DNA of 64,000 bases, taken from Photobacterium marinum. Lineage in GTDB: Bacteria > Pseudomonadota > Gammaproteobacteria > Enterobacterales > Vibrionaceae. Below are positions 44,036-53,511 of the stretch, piece by piece (position 1 is the first letter of the stretch; the number at the start of each line of letters is the position of its first letter). Made by a program: the position numbers and the translations under genes. The notes beneath the pieces are model-generated. The model made no database searches. It saw only the letters and a program-made list of their open reading frames with translations, and was not told the DNA's origin. The DNA lies in assembly GCF_000331515.1 (NCBI RefSeq), contig NZ_AMZO01000003.1, positions 115,359 to 179,358 of the forward strand, written 5' to 3'.

Positions 44036-45019
44036 CTAACTTGCTGTAAGTGGCATTTCCACAAATTGCTTGGCACCGGACTGGTTATTCATCCATGCAG
44101 ACTGCCCCACTTTAAGGCCGTGATTACTGTCACTGGTCAGCCTGACACGTGGCAGGTAATGACTGTTAACCTTCATGTAGAGCTTGAATTTGGTGTTCAC
44201 ACCCATGTAGCTACGAACCATATGCTCAATGGCTCGGATCATCTTTTGGTCATTACGAATACTGAGGTAATGACCGTAATCACGAGGACACACTTTGATG
44301 TTCAGCTTTTGCCCGGCCATCGGTGTGCTTTTTCCAAGCAGTGCGCCCATCCCTAACTGATTGTTCTGCCCACCTGGTCCCAGCTGACTCAGTGAACAGG
44401 GCGTCAGAGGCAGGTATTCAAGTTCACTGCGGTCAATCTCAAACTCGGCTTCAAAATAATCTTCAAGCAGCGATTTAAGCGCCATCGGACAAGTCAGTTT
44501 TAGGCCCAGCAAACCGGTGTACTGGATCATGTGTTGCTTAGGCAAAGCATTGGTGCCTTCACCCAGTCCGCACAGACTCGACAGCATTTCTGAAACTGAC
44601 AGCTGATGGCGATTCCAGTTGAATGTCTCTTCTTCCAGCTGAGCAGTGAGGTCATGCTTGAGCTCAGTCTGGCAATACAACCTGAAATAGCGGTTATTAA
44701 AGGTGTCAAAGAAATCGATCGGTGCTTCATCACCCAAATCGAACTTCGCACTCAGGGCCTGACGGAACATAGCCCGTGGCATAACGCCCTGATTACCTGT
44801 CAGTGCGGTCAACGGCGTTTTCAGTACATATTCCTGCCCCTGGCCAGCAAAAACCTGAGTCACCTCTGTACGGTAGTGAGCCGGAAGCAACTCAGCACTG
44901 AAACGTACCGACGGACGGATACCTGCACGCTCAGCCCGGTGCTTAAAAAGCTGCCAGGCTCTGCTGAGTTCAGCCTTGTACTGCGTGCCCGCCAGACGAT
45001 TCAGAGCAGATTCTTGCAT
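44036..45019 (-). CDS. tssG: T6SS baseplate protein TssG
   Basis: TssG with TssF, TssE and TssK forms the baseplate wedge. 327 aa; family segments RPSVRFSAELLPAHYRTEV (about 36-54), NQGVMPRAMFRQAL, LQLG-like turn NNQLGMGALLGK and the C-terminal CPRDYGHYLSI. ATG 45019 overlaps the end of tssF by 19 bases. Confidence 0.93.
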   Translation of the reverse strand: MQESALNRLAGTQYKAELSRAWQLFKHRAERAGIRPSVRFSAELLPAHYRTEVTQVFAGQGQEYVLKTPLTALTGNQGVMPRAMFRQALSAKFDLGDEAPIDFFDTFNNRYFRLYCQTELKHDLTAQLEEETFNWNRHQLSVSEMLSSLCGLGEGTNALPKQHMIQYTGLLGLKLTCPMALKSLLEDYFEAEFEIDRSELEYLPLTPCSLSQLGPGGQNNQLGMGALLGKSTPMAGQKLNIKVCPRDYGHYLSIRNDQKMIRAIEHMVRSYMGVNTKFKLYMKVNSHYLPRVRLTSDSNHGLKVGQSAWMNNQSGAKQFVEMPLTAS

Positions 45020-46782
45020 CCGGTTCTCCTTGGGAAAGCCATATACAGACCGTCCTGACCCTCAAGCCGGATATCGACCTGGGTAAAACTGTTGAAGCCG
45101 GCGAAATAAGCAAAGAAGTGATCCAGCAGGTGACTGAACAGGGCAATGCCGCCGTTCACATTCGTCGGATCCAGTGTCACTGTGATTTTTGTGCCGTAAG
45201 CAAAACAGGTTTTTCCCGACACGCGGATCGGCGCGACTACCTGTTCCTGATCGATACCGACAATCGACTCGATATAGACATGGTTCTGCGAACTCTGACT
45301 ATGATTGTAAAGATCAAAAACATTCTTCAGCGTCGACTTTGGATCGTCAGTTCCAAGAATTGCGTGGTAGTTGAAATGCAAATGGCATAGCAGCGCCCAG
45401 ACATTCTTATTGGAATCTTTACTACGCACAGGCAGTGACGGTCGGCGAAGCAGCTGCATTGTTGCAGGAATCGTCAAGGATTCTCGACATTCGACTTCGC
45501 TGGTCACTGGCAGGTGGCTTGCTTTAATACCGTTAGTCACTGTGGCATTAACGACCCAGGTGCGCGGCTGACTGTCAGCACTGATATGACTAAGGTCAGC
45601 CACCTTCAGCCCACTGTCGAGCACACCACGTTCATGCATTGTCTGCATCAGTTGCCAGCGCAAACCACTGTTGGCTCCACGGTATTTTTCGCCATAGATT
45701 TGCGGGATCTCAATTGGCTCTGCATCGGTAACATCCAACACCTGATCGACGGCAAACAGCTCAAGAACACTGCCCTGATTGGCATCAAGGACAATAGGGT
45801 ACTGCTTCTTGAAAAAGTCGATCTCTACCGGATCCGACACCATCTGGTGCAGATTCACCAGCGGCGTCGTAAACAGGGAAAAGTGCTGAGCTGAAAGACT
45901 GCGTGCCAGATCAACACTGAGTTCATCAACGAAGATCTGTAACTTAAACTGATGCCCGGTCACACGCTTCAGCGCCTGACCTAGCTCGAAGCGAAAGCCG
46001 TTGAAACGCTCAGAGAACATGAAAAATTCAGTCAGCAGCTTAAAGCCGCCAAAGCTCGCGGCCTGATACGGAAGAATAGTCTCTTCCACATCAAAACCGA
46101 TTGGCTGCATAGCCTGGCGTCCCAGTTCTGTACACTCACCGTTGGCACATAAACATATTTGAGAAACGCCCTGAGAAAGCAGATCATAAAGACGCAGTGC
46201 AAAATGAGTTTCTCCTTTCAGGTGTAGTTTGAGCATGTCGATTGGCAGCTCAGACAGCTCAATACCTTCATCCATTGCAGAAATAGAAAGCTCAATAAGA
46301 GCTTTGGCGTTTTCCGCCCCGCGTGGCTTTGCCTGCTCAAACGGTGCAAAAGCCACACTGACCTGCTCGATCTGTAGAGGCAGCAGATCAACATTTTCAG
46401 TCGTGCGGAATGCCGCACTTTCGCCCTGCTCATCACGAACTTCAAATTCTGTACCGGCCGGGATTTGGTGAACGGCGTTTGCATCATCATTCATCTCAAA
46501 ATCAAGCATGCTGTATGACGGGATCGGACGCAGGTAATGGGGAAACAACAGGCTGATCAAACTTTCGGTCAGCTCAGGAAAAGATTCATCCAGGCGGTGC
46601 TGCAGCTTACCGTTAAGCAGTGCCACACTCTCAATCAGGCGTGCAACCTGAGGATCGTCGATACTGTCCTTGCTGATGCCGAGTGAACGGGCTGCACCGG
46701 GATGACGCTCGGCAAATTGCGAGGCTTCTTCCCGGATGAAACGCAGCTCCTGCTCAAAATAAGAGAGAAAAGTATCAGACAA
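45001..46782 (-). CDS. tssF: T6SS baseplate protein TssF
   Basis: 593 aa baseplate wedge protein. The N-terminal family signature YFEQELRFIREEASQFAERHP, seen here through YFEQELRFIREEASQF, is followed by DPQVARLIESVALLNGKLQHR and FPHYLRPIPSYSML; the C-terminal half has RRPSLPV and FVGINSFTQ-like FNSFTQVDIRLEGQDG. Full length. It overlaps tssE by 8 bases and tssG by 19. Confidence 0.96.
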   Translation of the reverse strand: MSDTFLSYFEQELRFIREEASQFAERHPGAARSLGISKDSIDDPQVARLIESVALLNGKLQHRLDESFPELTESLISLLFPHYLRPIPSYSMLDFEMNDDANAVHQIPAGTEFEVRDEQGESAAFRTTENVDLLPLQIEQVSVAFAPFEQAKPRGAENAKALIELSISAMDEGIELSELPIDMLKLHLKGETHFALRLYDLLSQGVSQICLCANGECTELGRQAMQPIGFDVEETILPYQAASFGGFKLLTEFFMFSERFNGFRFELGQALKRVTGHQFKLQIFVDELSVDLARSLSAQHFSLFTTPLVNLHQMVSDPVEIDFFKKQYPIVLDANQGSVLELFAVDQVLDVTDAEPIEIPQIYGEKYRGANSGLRWQLMQTMHERGVLDSGLKVADLSHISADSQPRTWVVNATVTNGIKASHLPVTSEVECRESLTIPATMQLLRRPSLPVRSKDSNKNVWALLCHLHFNYHAILGTDDPKSTLKNVFDLYNHSQSSQNHVYIESIVGIDQEQVVAPIRVSGKTCFAYGTKITVTLDPTNVNGGIALFSHLLDHFFAYFAGFNSFTQVDIRLEGQDGLYMAFPRRTGCKNLL

Positions 46783-47200
46783 GATTCGACTTCCTTACAT
46801 CTAATTTGTTACTGCTCAGGTCGAGAAAAGAATCCAGCACGATCGCTTCATCACCCTGCCGGGTTTCCATAACCGCAGAGATACGAAAGCGAAGCTGATT
46901 GTGGCTTTCAGACGATTCCTGAACGTCAATCTCTACCTGACTTAGCCTCGGTTCATAACGGCGGATCAGATCGGTAATTTCAGCCACCAACACATCACTG
47001 CTCGATTTACTTTGTGAACGGGTCACGTTACGGATCCCAAGGTGTGCAATAGTGTCAGAGACTCCGGTCTCATCCCCGGCACCCTGCGGCCAGATCGGGG
47101 CACGGCATGAGATCAACGAACAAACGTTGTCGATAATGGCATCTCGCGCACTATCCACATCGTCGCTCCAAGTCCGGGTTAGTTTTGCAATCAAACTCAT
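46775..47200 (-). CDS. tssE: T6SS gp25-like baseplate protein TssE
   Basis: 141 aa; gp25 (lysozyme-fold, non-enzymatic) baseplate protein that nucleates the sheath. Seen: HLGIRNVTRSQS, the family EIT-DLIRRYEPRLSQVEIDV region and RFRISAVMET. Starts within the end of tssC2 (4-base overlap) and ends within tssF. Confidence 0.93.
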   Translation of the reverse strand: MSLIAKLTRTWSDDVDSARDAIIDNVCSLISCRAPIWPQGAGDETGVSDTIAHLGIRNVTRSQSKSSSDVLVAEITDLIRRYEPRLSQVEIDVQESSESHNQLRFRISAVMETRQGDEAIVLDSFLDLSSNKLDVRKSNLV

Positions 47201-48555
47201 GACGCCTGCCCCACTTCCTCACCGGATACCGCGGTGGTCAGCACCACCTGCGCATCCATCATTTCAAACTGGTACTGAGGCTGGAGCATGATTTGGCACA
47301 TATAACGGGTCTTATCATGCGGCGCTTCTTCAATACGCACTTCACACGCTTTCAGCGGATAGCGCGCCATGATGGCATCTTCGCCATAATCCACTTCACT
47401 GATATAGTTCTGCAGCCAGCGTTCCAGGCTACGTTTACAATCATCCACACTGTCATAACGACCAATCTGATCGCGGATCTGTGACTTGATGTAATGACCA
47501 AAGCGGCATGCCATTAAGTTGGTCTGCAACATACCCAGCAGCTGGGAAGCCTCATCCGGTGCTTTCCAAACCGATTGATTACTGAAGAACCCCTTCTGAC
47601 CACTGAGATACAAACTACAAAGCGGTACAAAACCCTGTTCAGACCAGAATCCGTCTTCTTCGCTGTAAATATCGACTTTGGCTGTCAAATCAGACTGACG
47701 GACAATGGCACCATGCGAGCCGTATTCGTCGTAAGAACGCAGGAAACCGAACCAACTGATACGGTCAAACTCACTGATCACATTGGCAGCCAACAGGTAA
47801 GCACTGTTTCCCCACAAAGCGTTTTCACGCTTATTGAGTTCATTGAACAAAAAGCCGGCTGCGTATTGCTGGTATGGCTCTCGTAACAAATATTCAGGCA
47901 ACACCAGATGCAGAAAGCGCGCTGACGCTTTATCTCGCAGCAACTGCCAGGAAAGAAAGTCACGGCTTTCAAGAATACGTTCGGCACGAGCATCGTCATG
48001 AAGCTGGCGATTAGGATCATCGCCGAGGAAAAACTCATCCACGCCCATCACTACCGGGCATAAGGACATCTCACCGAGTTCTGAAAGCAGTTGCAGCGTA
48101 TAGAGATCGTCGTGATCTGCATCCTCGCCGTAATCTGAGGTGACTTTATGATCAACTAACACCAAGCCAAACGGCGTACCACCGGCAGTATCAAATTCGT
48201 TGGAATACAACTTTTTGAACAGCGCGGTCTGTTTGATATCAAACGAGTAATTCAAGTCGTTCGATACCATGAGCCAACTTAGATCCAGCAGCTTTACTTT
48301 TACTCGACGCTGGGAAACAGGCAGTGAAGTCAGGGACGCCAGACCAAGCCAACTGGCTTCCAGCTGTTTGAAATGCTGATGTTGAATCACTTCCGACAGC
48401 TGTTCGCTAATCACCGAATCCAGACCGGCAATCAGTTTGGTCAAAAGCGCTTTGAATTGGATCGTCGAATCCCCCCGGGCAAGCGACAGCAGCTCATGCC
48501 AGGGTAACTCAGCAAGCAAAGTTGAAATCGACGTTGATTGATTATGAGTATGCAT
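47197..48555 (-). CDS. TssC paralog (second large sheath-like protein)
   Basis: 452 aa, a clear relative of the neighbouring TssC: FKQLEASWLGLASL (compare FQKLEGTWLGMQKL), LFKKLYSNEFDTAGGTPFGLVLVD, FLRSYDEYGSHGAIV, and the C-terminal QYQFEMMDAQVVLTT. It differs in the N-terminal helix that normally pairs with TssB and lacks the usual TssC C-terminus. Tandem TssC-like genes occur in some T6SS types; the paralog may sit at the baseplate or tip end of the sheath. A hairpin separates it from tssC, so it is probably made at a lower level. Confidence 0.85.
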   Translation of the reverse strand: MHTHNQSTSISTLLAELPWHELLSLARGDSTIQFKALLTKLIAGLDSVISEQLSEVIQHQHFKQLEASWLGLASLTSLPVSQRRVKVKLLDLSWLMVSNDLNYSFDIKQTALFKKLYSNEFDTAGGTPFGLVLVDHKVTSDYGEDADHDDLYTLQLLSELGEMSLCPVVMGVDEFFLGDDPNRQLHDDARAERILESRDFLSWQLLRDKASARFLHLVLPEYLLREPYQQYAAGFLFNELNKRENALWGNSAYLLAANVISEFDRISWFGFLRSYDEYGSHGAIVRQSDLTAKVDIYSEEDGFWSEQGFVPLCSLYLSGQKGFFSNQSVWKAPDEASQLLGMLQTNLMACRFGHYIKSQIRDQIGRYDSVDDCKRSLERWLQNYISEVDYGEDAIMARYPLKACEVRIEEAPHDKTRYMCQIMLQPQYQFEMMDAQVVLTTAVSGEEVGQAS

Positions 48556-48575
48556 CGACGGTCCAATTCAAAACC

Positions 48576-48599
48576 ATTCGGGGACATACATCCCCGAAT
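48576..48599 (-). repeat. Hairpin between tssC and tssC2
   Basis: ATTCGGGGA (48576-48584) / TCCCCGAAT (48591-48599), 9-bp stem with 6-nt loop and no T-run. Probably an mRNA-processing or stabilising hairpin rather than a full terminator. Confidence 0.55.
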
Positions 48600-48603
48600 C
48601 GTA

Positions 48604-50085
48604 TTAACCAGGAATATTTGCCACCATCCGAAGAGAGGTAGACAGTTCTTCCATTTGCAGCCATGGGCGAAGGTATGCCACAGCAGAGTAAGCACCCGGA
48701 CGACCCGCCTGCTCTTCAACTGTCACTTTCGCTTCAACCAGAGGATGGCTAGCTTTTGCATCGTTACCGATCGCATTCGGGTTCACGTACTGGTCAATCC
48801 AGGTAGTCAGTTCTTTTTCAACGTCATTTGGATCCAGGTTTGAACCGATACGGTCACGACCCATTACCTTCAGGTACTGTGCAATACGGCTACTAGCCAT
48901 GGTGTATGGCAGACGTGCAGAAATTGCTGCGTTCGCCGTTGCATCAGGATCGGTATAAGTCTTTGGTTTGTGAGTCGTCTGAGCACCCATGAACACTGCG
49001 TAGTTGGTGTTCTTGTAGTGAACCAGCGGCAGGAAGCCTAGGTCACTCAGCTCTTTTTCACGCTCATCAGTCAGGTTCACTTCTGTCGGGCACTGCTGAA
49101 GCAGATCACCGGCATCCGAGTAGTAAGTGAAGTTAGGCAGGTTCTCTACCTTACCGCCGTTGTCAGTACCGCGAATTGCAGTACACCAACCGTACTTGGT
49201 ATATGCCTGAGTCAGCAGAAGGCCGAATTCATAAGCAGCATTACTCCAAACGAAATCTTTGTCTGAGCTAACAATCTGCTGACCGTTTTCACGAGTCTTC
49301 AGCTCTTCAAAGTCGAAAGATTTCACAGGCACAGTTGCAGAGCCATATGGCAGACGAGCAATTGTCTTAGGCAGCGTCAGAGCAACATAGCGGGAATCAT
49401 CGCTTTCACGGAAAGCATTCCAGCTTGCATATGCAGGAGAATCAAAACCGGCAGCAACAGGCTTACCATCTGCGAATGTCGCAAATGAGTTGAAATCAAA
49501 CATGCTAGCGTTTGCTGCAGCGATAAACGGAGCATGTGACGCTGAAGCCACTTCACCCATGTAGCGAAGCAGGGCAACGTCTTCGTCACCGTAGCCAAAT
49601 TCGTAGTCACCAATCAGGGCACCGTATGGCTGACCGCCAGCTGTACCGAATTCTTCCTGGTATACCATGGTGAAGAAACGGCTGCGGTCGATTGCTGGCG
49701 CATCTTCGAACTGCTCCAGCAGCTCATCCTTGGTGTAGTCGGCCATCTTGATCTTCAGATCAGGGCCAAGCTCGCTGTTCTTAACCAGTTTCTGCATTCC
49801 CAGCCAGGTACCTTCCAGCTTCTGGAAGTCGCCGTTTTGCAGAACGGCAGACAGCTGCTCTGAAATTTTGCTGTCGATTGCGCTGATAGCTTGTTCAATC
49901 GTCAGGGTCAGGTTCTTATCCCAGGTCACCGTACCGTCAAGCGCCTGAGACGTCAGAATGCTCAGCAGCTCTTTGGTTGTATCTACCGGTGTTTGAGCCG
50001 TTGCAGTAATGGCGCGATCAAGAAAGCTCAGTGACGCTTCAGCTTCTGCTGCGCCCTGGGCAGCAGTTTGTTGTTCAGTAGACAT
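48604..50085 (-). CDS. tssC: T6SS contractile sheath large subunit TssC (VipB)
   Basis: 493 aa. The family opening with ISEQLSAVLQNGDFQKLEGTW, seen here as VLQNGDFQKLEGTWLG; ELLEQFEDAPAIDRSRFFTMV; FGTAGGQPYGALIGDYEF; and the C-terminal PGAYSAVAYLRPWLQMEELS. Forms the sheath with TssB. ATG 50085 overlaps the tssB stop. Confidence 0.97.
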   Translation of the reverse strand: MSTEQQTAAQGAAEAEASLSFLDRAITATAQTPVDTTKELLSILTSQALDGTVTWDKNLTLTIEQAISAIDSKISEQLSAVLQNGDFQKLEGTWLGMQKLVKNSELGPDLKIKMADYTKDELLEQFEDAPAIDRSRFFTMVYQEEFGTAGGQPYGALIGDYEFGYGDEDVALLRYMGEVASASHAPFIAAANASMFDFNSFATFADGKPVAAGFDSPAYASWNAFRESDDSRYVALTLPKTIARLPYGSATVPVKSFDFEELKTRENGQQIVSSDKDFVWSNAAYEFGLLLTQAYTKYGWCTAIRGTDNGGKVENLPNFTYYSDAGDLLQQCPTEVNLTDEREKELSDLGFLPLVHYKNTNYAVFMGAQTTHKPKTYTDPDATANAAISARLPYTMASSRIAQYLKVMGRDRIGSNLDPNDVEKELTTWIDQYVNPNAIGNDAKASHPLVEAKVTVEEQAGRPGAYSAVAYLRPWLQMEELSTSLRMVANIPG

Positions 50086-50594
50086 TATTCAGCTCCCTCT
50101 TTGTTCAGACCAAGCTCTTCAGCCAGACCCTGAATAGCATCAGCACTTTGCAGTACTTCTTTCAGCAGGCGTTCCAGATCACGGGAGCGATCCGCTTTAC
50201 TCAGCAGCACTTTCAGTTGGTTACGGGTTTCCACCAGTTGCTTCAGCGGGTCGATCTGCTCAACCAGATTTTCAGGGTGGAAGTCTTTCATCGAGCGGAA
50301 GCTCAGATTTACTTCAAACTGACTGTCGTCATTCGCCAGCTTGTTATCGACTTTGTATGAAAGGCGCGGATGGACTTGGCCCATCACTGTATCGAAGTTG
50401 TCCTTGTCGATACCTGTGAACTCGCGCTCTTCAAGATCCACTTTTTCAGATTCTGGTTTGTGGCCCGAGAAGTCACCGATCACGCCTACGACAAACGGCA
50501 GTTCCTTCGTCTCTACTGCGCCATTCGTTTCAACATCATAAGTGATGCTGACGCGGTTCTTGCTGACGCGCTTATGTTGTGAGTTCAATGCCAT
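50085..50594 (-). CDS. tssB: T6SS contractile sheath small subunit TssB (VipA)
   Basis: 169 aa. Seen: RVSITYDVETNGAVETKELPF (read as RVSITYDVETNGA), VGVIGDFSGH, LSFRSMKDFHPENLVEQI and the C-terminal ClpV-proximal helix ADAIQGLAEELGL. Partner of TssC. A strong hairpin lies between it and hcp. Confidence 0.96.
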   Translation of the reverse strand: MALNSQHKRVSKNRVSITYDVETNGAVETKELPFVVGVIGDFSGHKPESEKVDLEEREFTGIDKDNFDTVMGQVHPRLSYKVDNKLANDDSQFEVNLSFRSMKDFHPENLVEQIDPLKQLVETRNQLKVLLSKADRSRDLERLLKEVLQSADAIQGLAEELGLNKEGAE

Positions 50595-50632
50595 AACGGT
50601 GTCCTAGTTAAGAATTTTTCTATCGCTAAACA

Positions 50633-50657
50633 GGCACACCACACGAGGTGGTGTGCC
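50633..50657 (-). terminator. Hairpin between hcp and tssB
   Basis: Perfect 10-bp GC-rich stem GGCACACCAC (50633-50642) / GTGGTGTGCC (50648-50657), 5-nt loop. On the minus strand it lies just downstream of hcp and is followed only by TGTTTAGC, so it is likely to give partial termination or protect hcp mRNA, allowing far more Hcp than sheath. Confidence 0.7.
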
Positions 50658-50664
50658 AAAGGTG

Positions 50665-51198
50665 TTATTTAGCACCTGAAGTCATTTTGCCGGTCGGCAG
50701 GTTGTAAGTAACGATACCGCCAGAAACCATCTCACCACCTTCCTTCTCGTAGTGGTGCTTCTGAGAAATATCTACGTAAGACAGAGAAAGGCTTTCGTAT
50801 GGCTGAGAACCGTCAGAACCGCTTACGTTGTAAGACACTAGACGAGCATTCTTCAGCATTACCTGGAAGTAAACGTCTGCGCCCTGGCCGTCGCTTGAAG
50901 GCTTAGTGAATGCAATCTCAACAGTACGGCCTTCTTTACCTGGGTTGAACAGGAAAGACAGCAGGTCTTCTGACGCACCGTCAACTTCTTTAGATACGTT
51001 AACTTCGCTCAGAGCAACCATGCCTGAGTCAGCGTTGTTACCGTTACCGATATCCATCGCTACGTTACGTACACCGCCCCATGAGTAAGATTTGATTGCA
51101 AACCAGCCTTCCTTTTTACCCTGTTCAGTTTGCAGCTCTTCGATTGTTGCACCGCCTTTAACGTCAAGACCGTCAACACGCATGTAAATACTTGCCAT
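50665..51198 (-). CDS. hcp: T6SS inner tube protein Hcp
   Basis: 177 aa hexameric tube protein. Family signature MASIYMRVDGLDVKGGAT at the N-terminus, FAIKSYSWGGVRN, SEVNVSKEVDGASEDLL and YVDISQKHHY. It lies between tssA (33-base gap) and tssB. Confidence 0.97.
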   Translation of the reverse strand: MASIYMRVDGLDVKGGATIEELQTEQGKKEGWFAIKSYSWGGVRNVAMDIGNGNNADSGMVALSEVNVSKEVDGASEDLLSFLFNPGKEGRTVEIAFTKPSSDGQGADVYFQVMLKNARLVSYNVSGSDGSQPYESLSLSYVDISQKHHYEKEGGEMVSGGIVTYNLPTGKMTSGAK

Positions 51199-51230
51199 AA
51201 TTTTCTTTCCTTAATTTCTCACAAAGATAC

Positions 51231-52637
51231 TCACCAACTCAGAGCTGTTAAGCCTGATGATGTGCTGTTGTCACTTTGTTGTTTTGATGGAGTATCAGCA
51301 CTGGAAGATTCTGATACCTGAGCTTCAACACTTGCCTCCACAGGAGCAGGCTGAGCCTCAGCAGGCGCTGAAGAGTTTCTAATGTCAGCAGCGGGAATCC
51401 CGACATCCGGTAACAAAACCTGATCGAGATGGTTAAGCCCTGCGGCATTAAAAATATTGCTTAAATTGTCACCGTCCTGTTCTGCCATCATTTCCTGCAG
51501 CAACTCAGGCAATGACATATAACCCCAGCGAATCGCCTTCTCAAGAAGGAAGGAAACTGGGCTGTGTGGCTCACTTTGACGGAAGAAATCAGACACTTCG
51601 CGCAACAAATGAAAGGCCAGATCGCGATTCATATTGTTCGCTTGTGCGATTTGAGAAAGATTGCCGGCGCTGAGTGTCAGTGGCGTACCCTGCTCGGCAG
51701 GAACCATATTAACCACCGCATTAGCCATTGTATTCACCGTAGCGACTTCGGCCGTCGGCGCAGGCTGAACAGATTCAACCGTCGTAGCTTCGGTCTTTTG
51801 CTCTGCCACCGGACTCTCCGTTTTCGGGGTAACTTTCATTCCCGACAACTGCTGAAGTGCATTGTCGAACTTGGTGAAAAGTGTTTTCAGGAAGGTGAAA
51901 TTTGCGGCCTGAACACCAGCAGCCTGAGCTTTAAGTCTGACAACATTGCCCAGACGTTCGATTTGCTCTAGGCAGCGAGCTGAATTTTCCAGCTTGTTCT
52001 GAATTGCGCTGCGCTCATGAGCAACCATGCTGCTAACCTGTTGCTTAAGCTGGCTAACTTCGCCTTTACGTTCAGCACTTTGATAATCAAAGAAGCTTAC
52101 ATCGCCGATCAATGACAACAGTAATAAAGGCGCATACAACAAAGTACTCTCTTCACTTTCTCCCGCTAACTGGAAGAATGCTTTAACCTTTGCTTCTGCC
52201 TGCTCAGCCTGTTGACCGGACTCGCTGTCACTTTTCAGCTTGGCGGTCGGTAAAACCGGGTTTAACTCATCCCAGTTTTGTTCAATAAGATCCGCCAGCC
52301 AGTTAAGGCTGTTAGCTGTACTGTCTAAGGAGTTATCCAGCACCACCTGCGAGGCAATGAACCAGGCGATTAGTTCAATATCTCTGGTAACATGACGAAA
52401 ATTATTCATCAGGCTTTCCGACAGCACATTCCAGTTCTGCAGGTTTTCTTCCTGCAGCTGTTCAATTTCTTCGCTGCTCGGGTTTTGGCTTAACTTTCGT
52501 AAAGATGTTTGCGCAACGTTAAATTCGTTTCTCAGTGGTCGGAAGGCTCCCCGATCCGCTTTCAAATAAACGCCACATGCTGACGCCTCATTAATCGGAG
52601 TCAGTAACTCAGAAATATATTGCTGTGAGAAAAGCAT
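51231..52637 (-). CDS. tssA: T6SS assembly protein TssA
   Basis: TssA starts tail-tube/sheath polymerisation and caps it. The 468-aa protein has the ImpA N-terminal domain (about 1-200: LLTPINEASACGVYLKADRG, LEQNWDELNP pattern as LIEQNWDELNPVLP), a Pro/Ala/Thr-rich linker, and a C-terminal domain with SFLLEKAIRWGYMSLPELL, the hallmark of the group with a ring-forming end. A further disordered Ser/Ala tail follows. ATG 52637 with CAGGT upstream is used; an earlier start giving 28 more residues has no support. First gene of the minus-strand operon. Confidence 0.92.
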   Translation of the reverse strand: MLFSQQYISELLTPINEASACGVYLKADRGAFRPLRNEFNVAQTSLRKLSQNPSSEEIEQLQEENLQNWNVLSESLMNNFRHVTRDIELIAWFIASQVVLDNSLDSTANSLNWLADLIEQNWDELNPVLPTAKLKSDSESGQQAEQAEAKVKAFFQLAGESEESTLLYAPLLLLSLIGDVSFFDYQSAERKGEVSQLKQQVSSMVAHERSAIQNKLENSARCLEQIERLGNVVRLKAQAAGVQAANFTFLKTLFTKFDNALQQLSGMKVTPKTESPVAEQKTEATTVESVQPAPTAEVATVNTMANAVVNMVPAEQGTPLTLSAGNLSQIAQANNMNRDLAFHLLREVSDFFRQSEPHSPVSFLLEKAIRWGYMSLPELLQEMMAEQDGDNLSNIFNAAGLNHLDQVLLPDVGIPAADIRNSSAPAEAQPAPVEASVEAQVSESSSADTPSKQQSDNSTSSGLTALSW

Positions 52638-52851
52638 TCGGACCTGCTTTGTTATTCTTCTTATATCACCTGAATAATGTTTCAGATGAAATTTCCTTGG
52701 GATAAAAAAGGCTGCTACCACATCAACTCTGCACGTGTAATGGTTTTATTTAATTCAGAGTCCAATGTCATTCCAATCAGGATAAATTATCTACGCTAAA
52801 AATATTTGTTCGAGTCACCATGACTTATAGCCAAATAAAAGAACGTTAGGG

Positions 52852-52868
52852 CTTGCTAATTTAGCAAG
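52852..52868. repeat. 17-bp perfect palindrome in the tssA/vgrG region
   Basis: CTTGCTAA-T-TTAGCAAG. The position, 215 bases upstream of tssA, fits an operator; there is no T-run for a terminator. Confidence 0.5.
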
Positions 52869-53077
52869 GCTTTAATAATTCATATTTTTAATGCTTATAC
52901 AATAACGTTCACTTCGATCTTATTTTACGAATTAAATGAAGCGGACAACTGCAAAGACATATTTCCGACACGTTTAAGCTTTAATTGTTCTGAATGTAAT
53001 CCGATGAAACGTATCATTACGAATTGTTGATTCACCACGATTATATCTATCACCCAAGCATTAAAAAGGGGGCATTT

Positions 53078-53152
53078 ATGCCATCTAAGGGTGTCAGTTT
53101 TGACGCATTATTTTGTCATACAAGCAAATCAACACGCAGCACTAAACAATGA
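53078..53152 (+). CDS. Candidate small protein or leader peptide upstream of vgrG (24 aa)
   Basis: ATG 53078 with AAAAAGGGGGCATTT upstream, a strong ribosome site, reads MPSKGVSFDALFCHTSKSTR and four more residues to TGA. Too short to judge by composition. It is the only frame in the 874-bp region with a good ribosome site; a leader-peptide or small-protein role is a guess. Confidence 0.3.
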   Translation: MPSKGVSFDALFCHTSKSTRSTKQ

Positions 53153-53511
53153 TGCATATATATTTAAACACTCACATACCACTTTAGGGTTACCACTTGT
53201 TCAAGCTACGAATTAGAACTTTTGCTCTACTTTAAATTGCCATTTAAATATATCTTTAGTAACTTTTAACTTAATCTAAAGGCTGAATAGAAATCACATC
53301 GATATTTCTTGAATTTAATTGCAACAGGAAATAGATTAATTACGCAATCAGCCCTAATTAATTTAGACCTGTACTGGATTAAGATAATTACTACACCTTT
53401 CATGTCATATTTCATTACTCAACAGAGTGTTTATTGGCGAGCAGGTTTCTTAATGGCAACAGCTAATTTAGAAACATTGACTGTGTTTTACAGATAGGAA
53501 TTACGACGAAT

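Larger units (their letters stand above)
52638..53511. promoter_or_regulatory. Long divergent intergenic region tssA / vgrG
   Basis: 874 bases, AT-rich, between the two divergent T6SS units; it must contain both promoters. Contents seen: a palindrome CTTGCTAATTTAGCAAG at 52852-52868, a candidate 24-codon frame at 53078-53152, and a partial copy of the TAGATTAATTAC element at 53332-53343. No sigma-54 -24/-12 (TGGCAC-N5-TTGC) site was found on either strand. Confidence 0.5.

Noticed and set aside
53309..53497. 62-codon frame just before vgrG
   Set aside because: Starts at a non-ATG codon without a ribosome site; no protein-like pattern.
52638..53511. Sigma-54 promoters for the T6SS units
   Set aside because: No TGGCAC-N5-TTGC-like match was found on either strand by eye.
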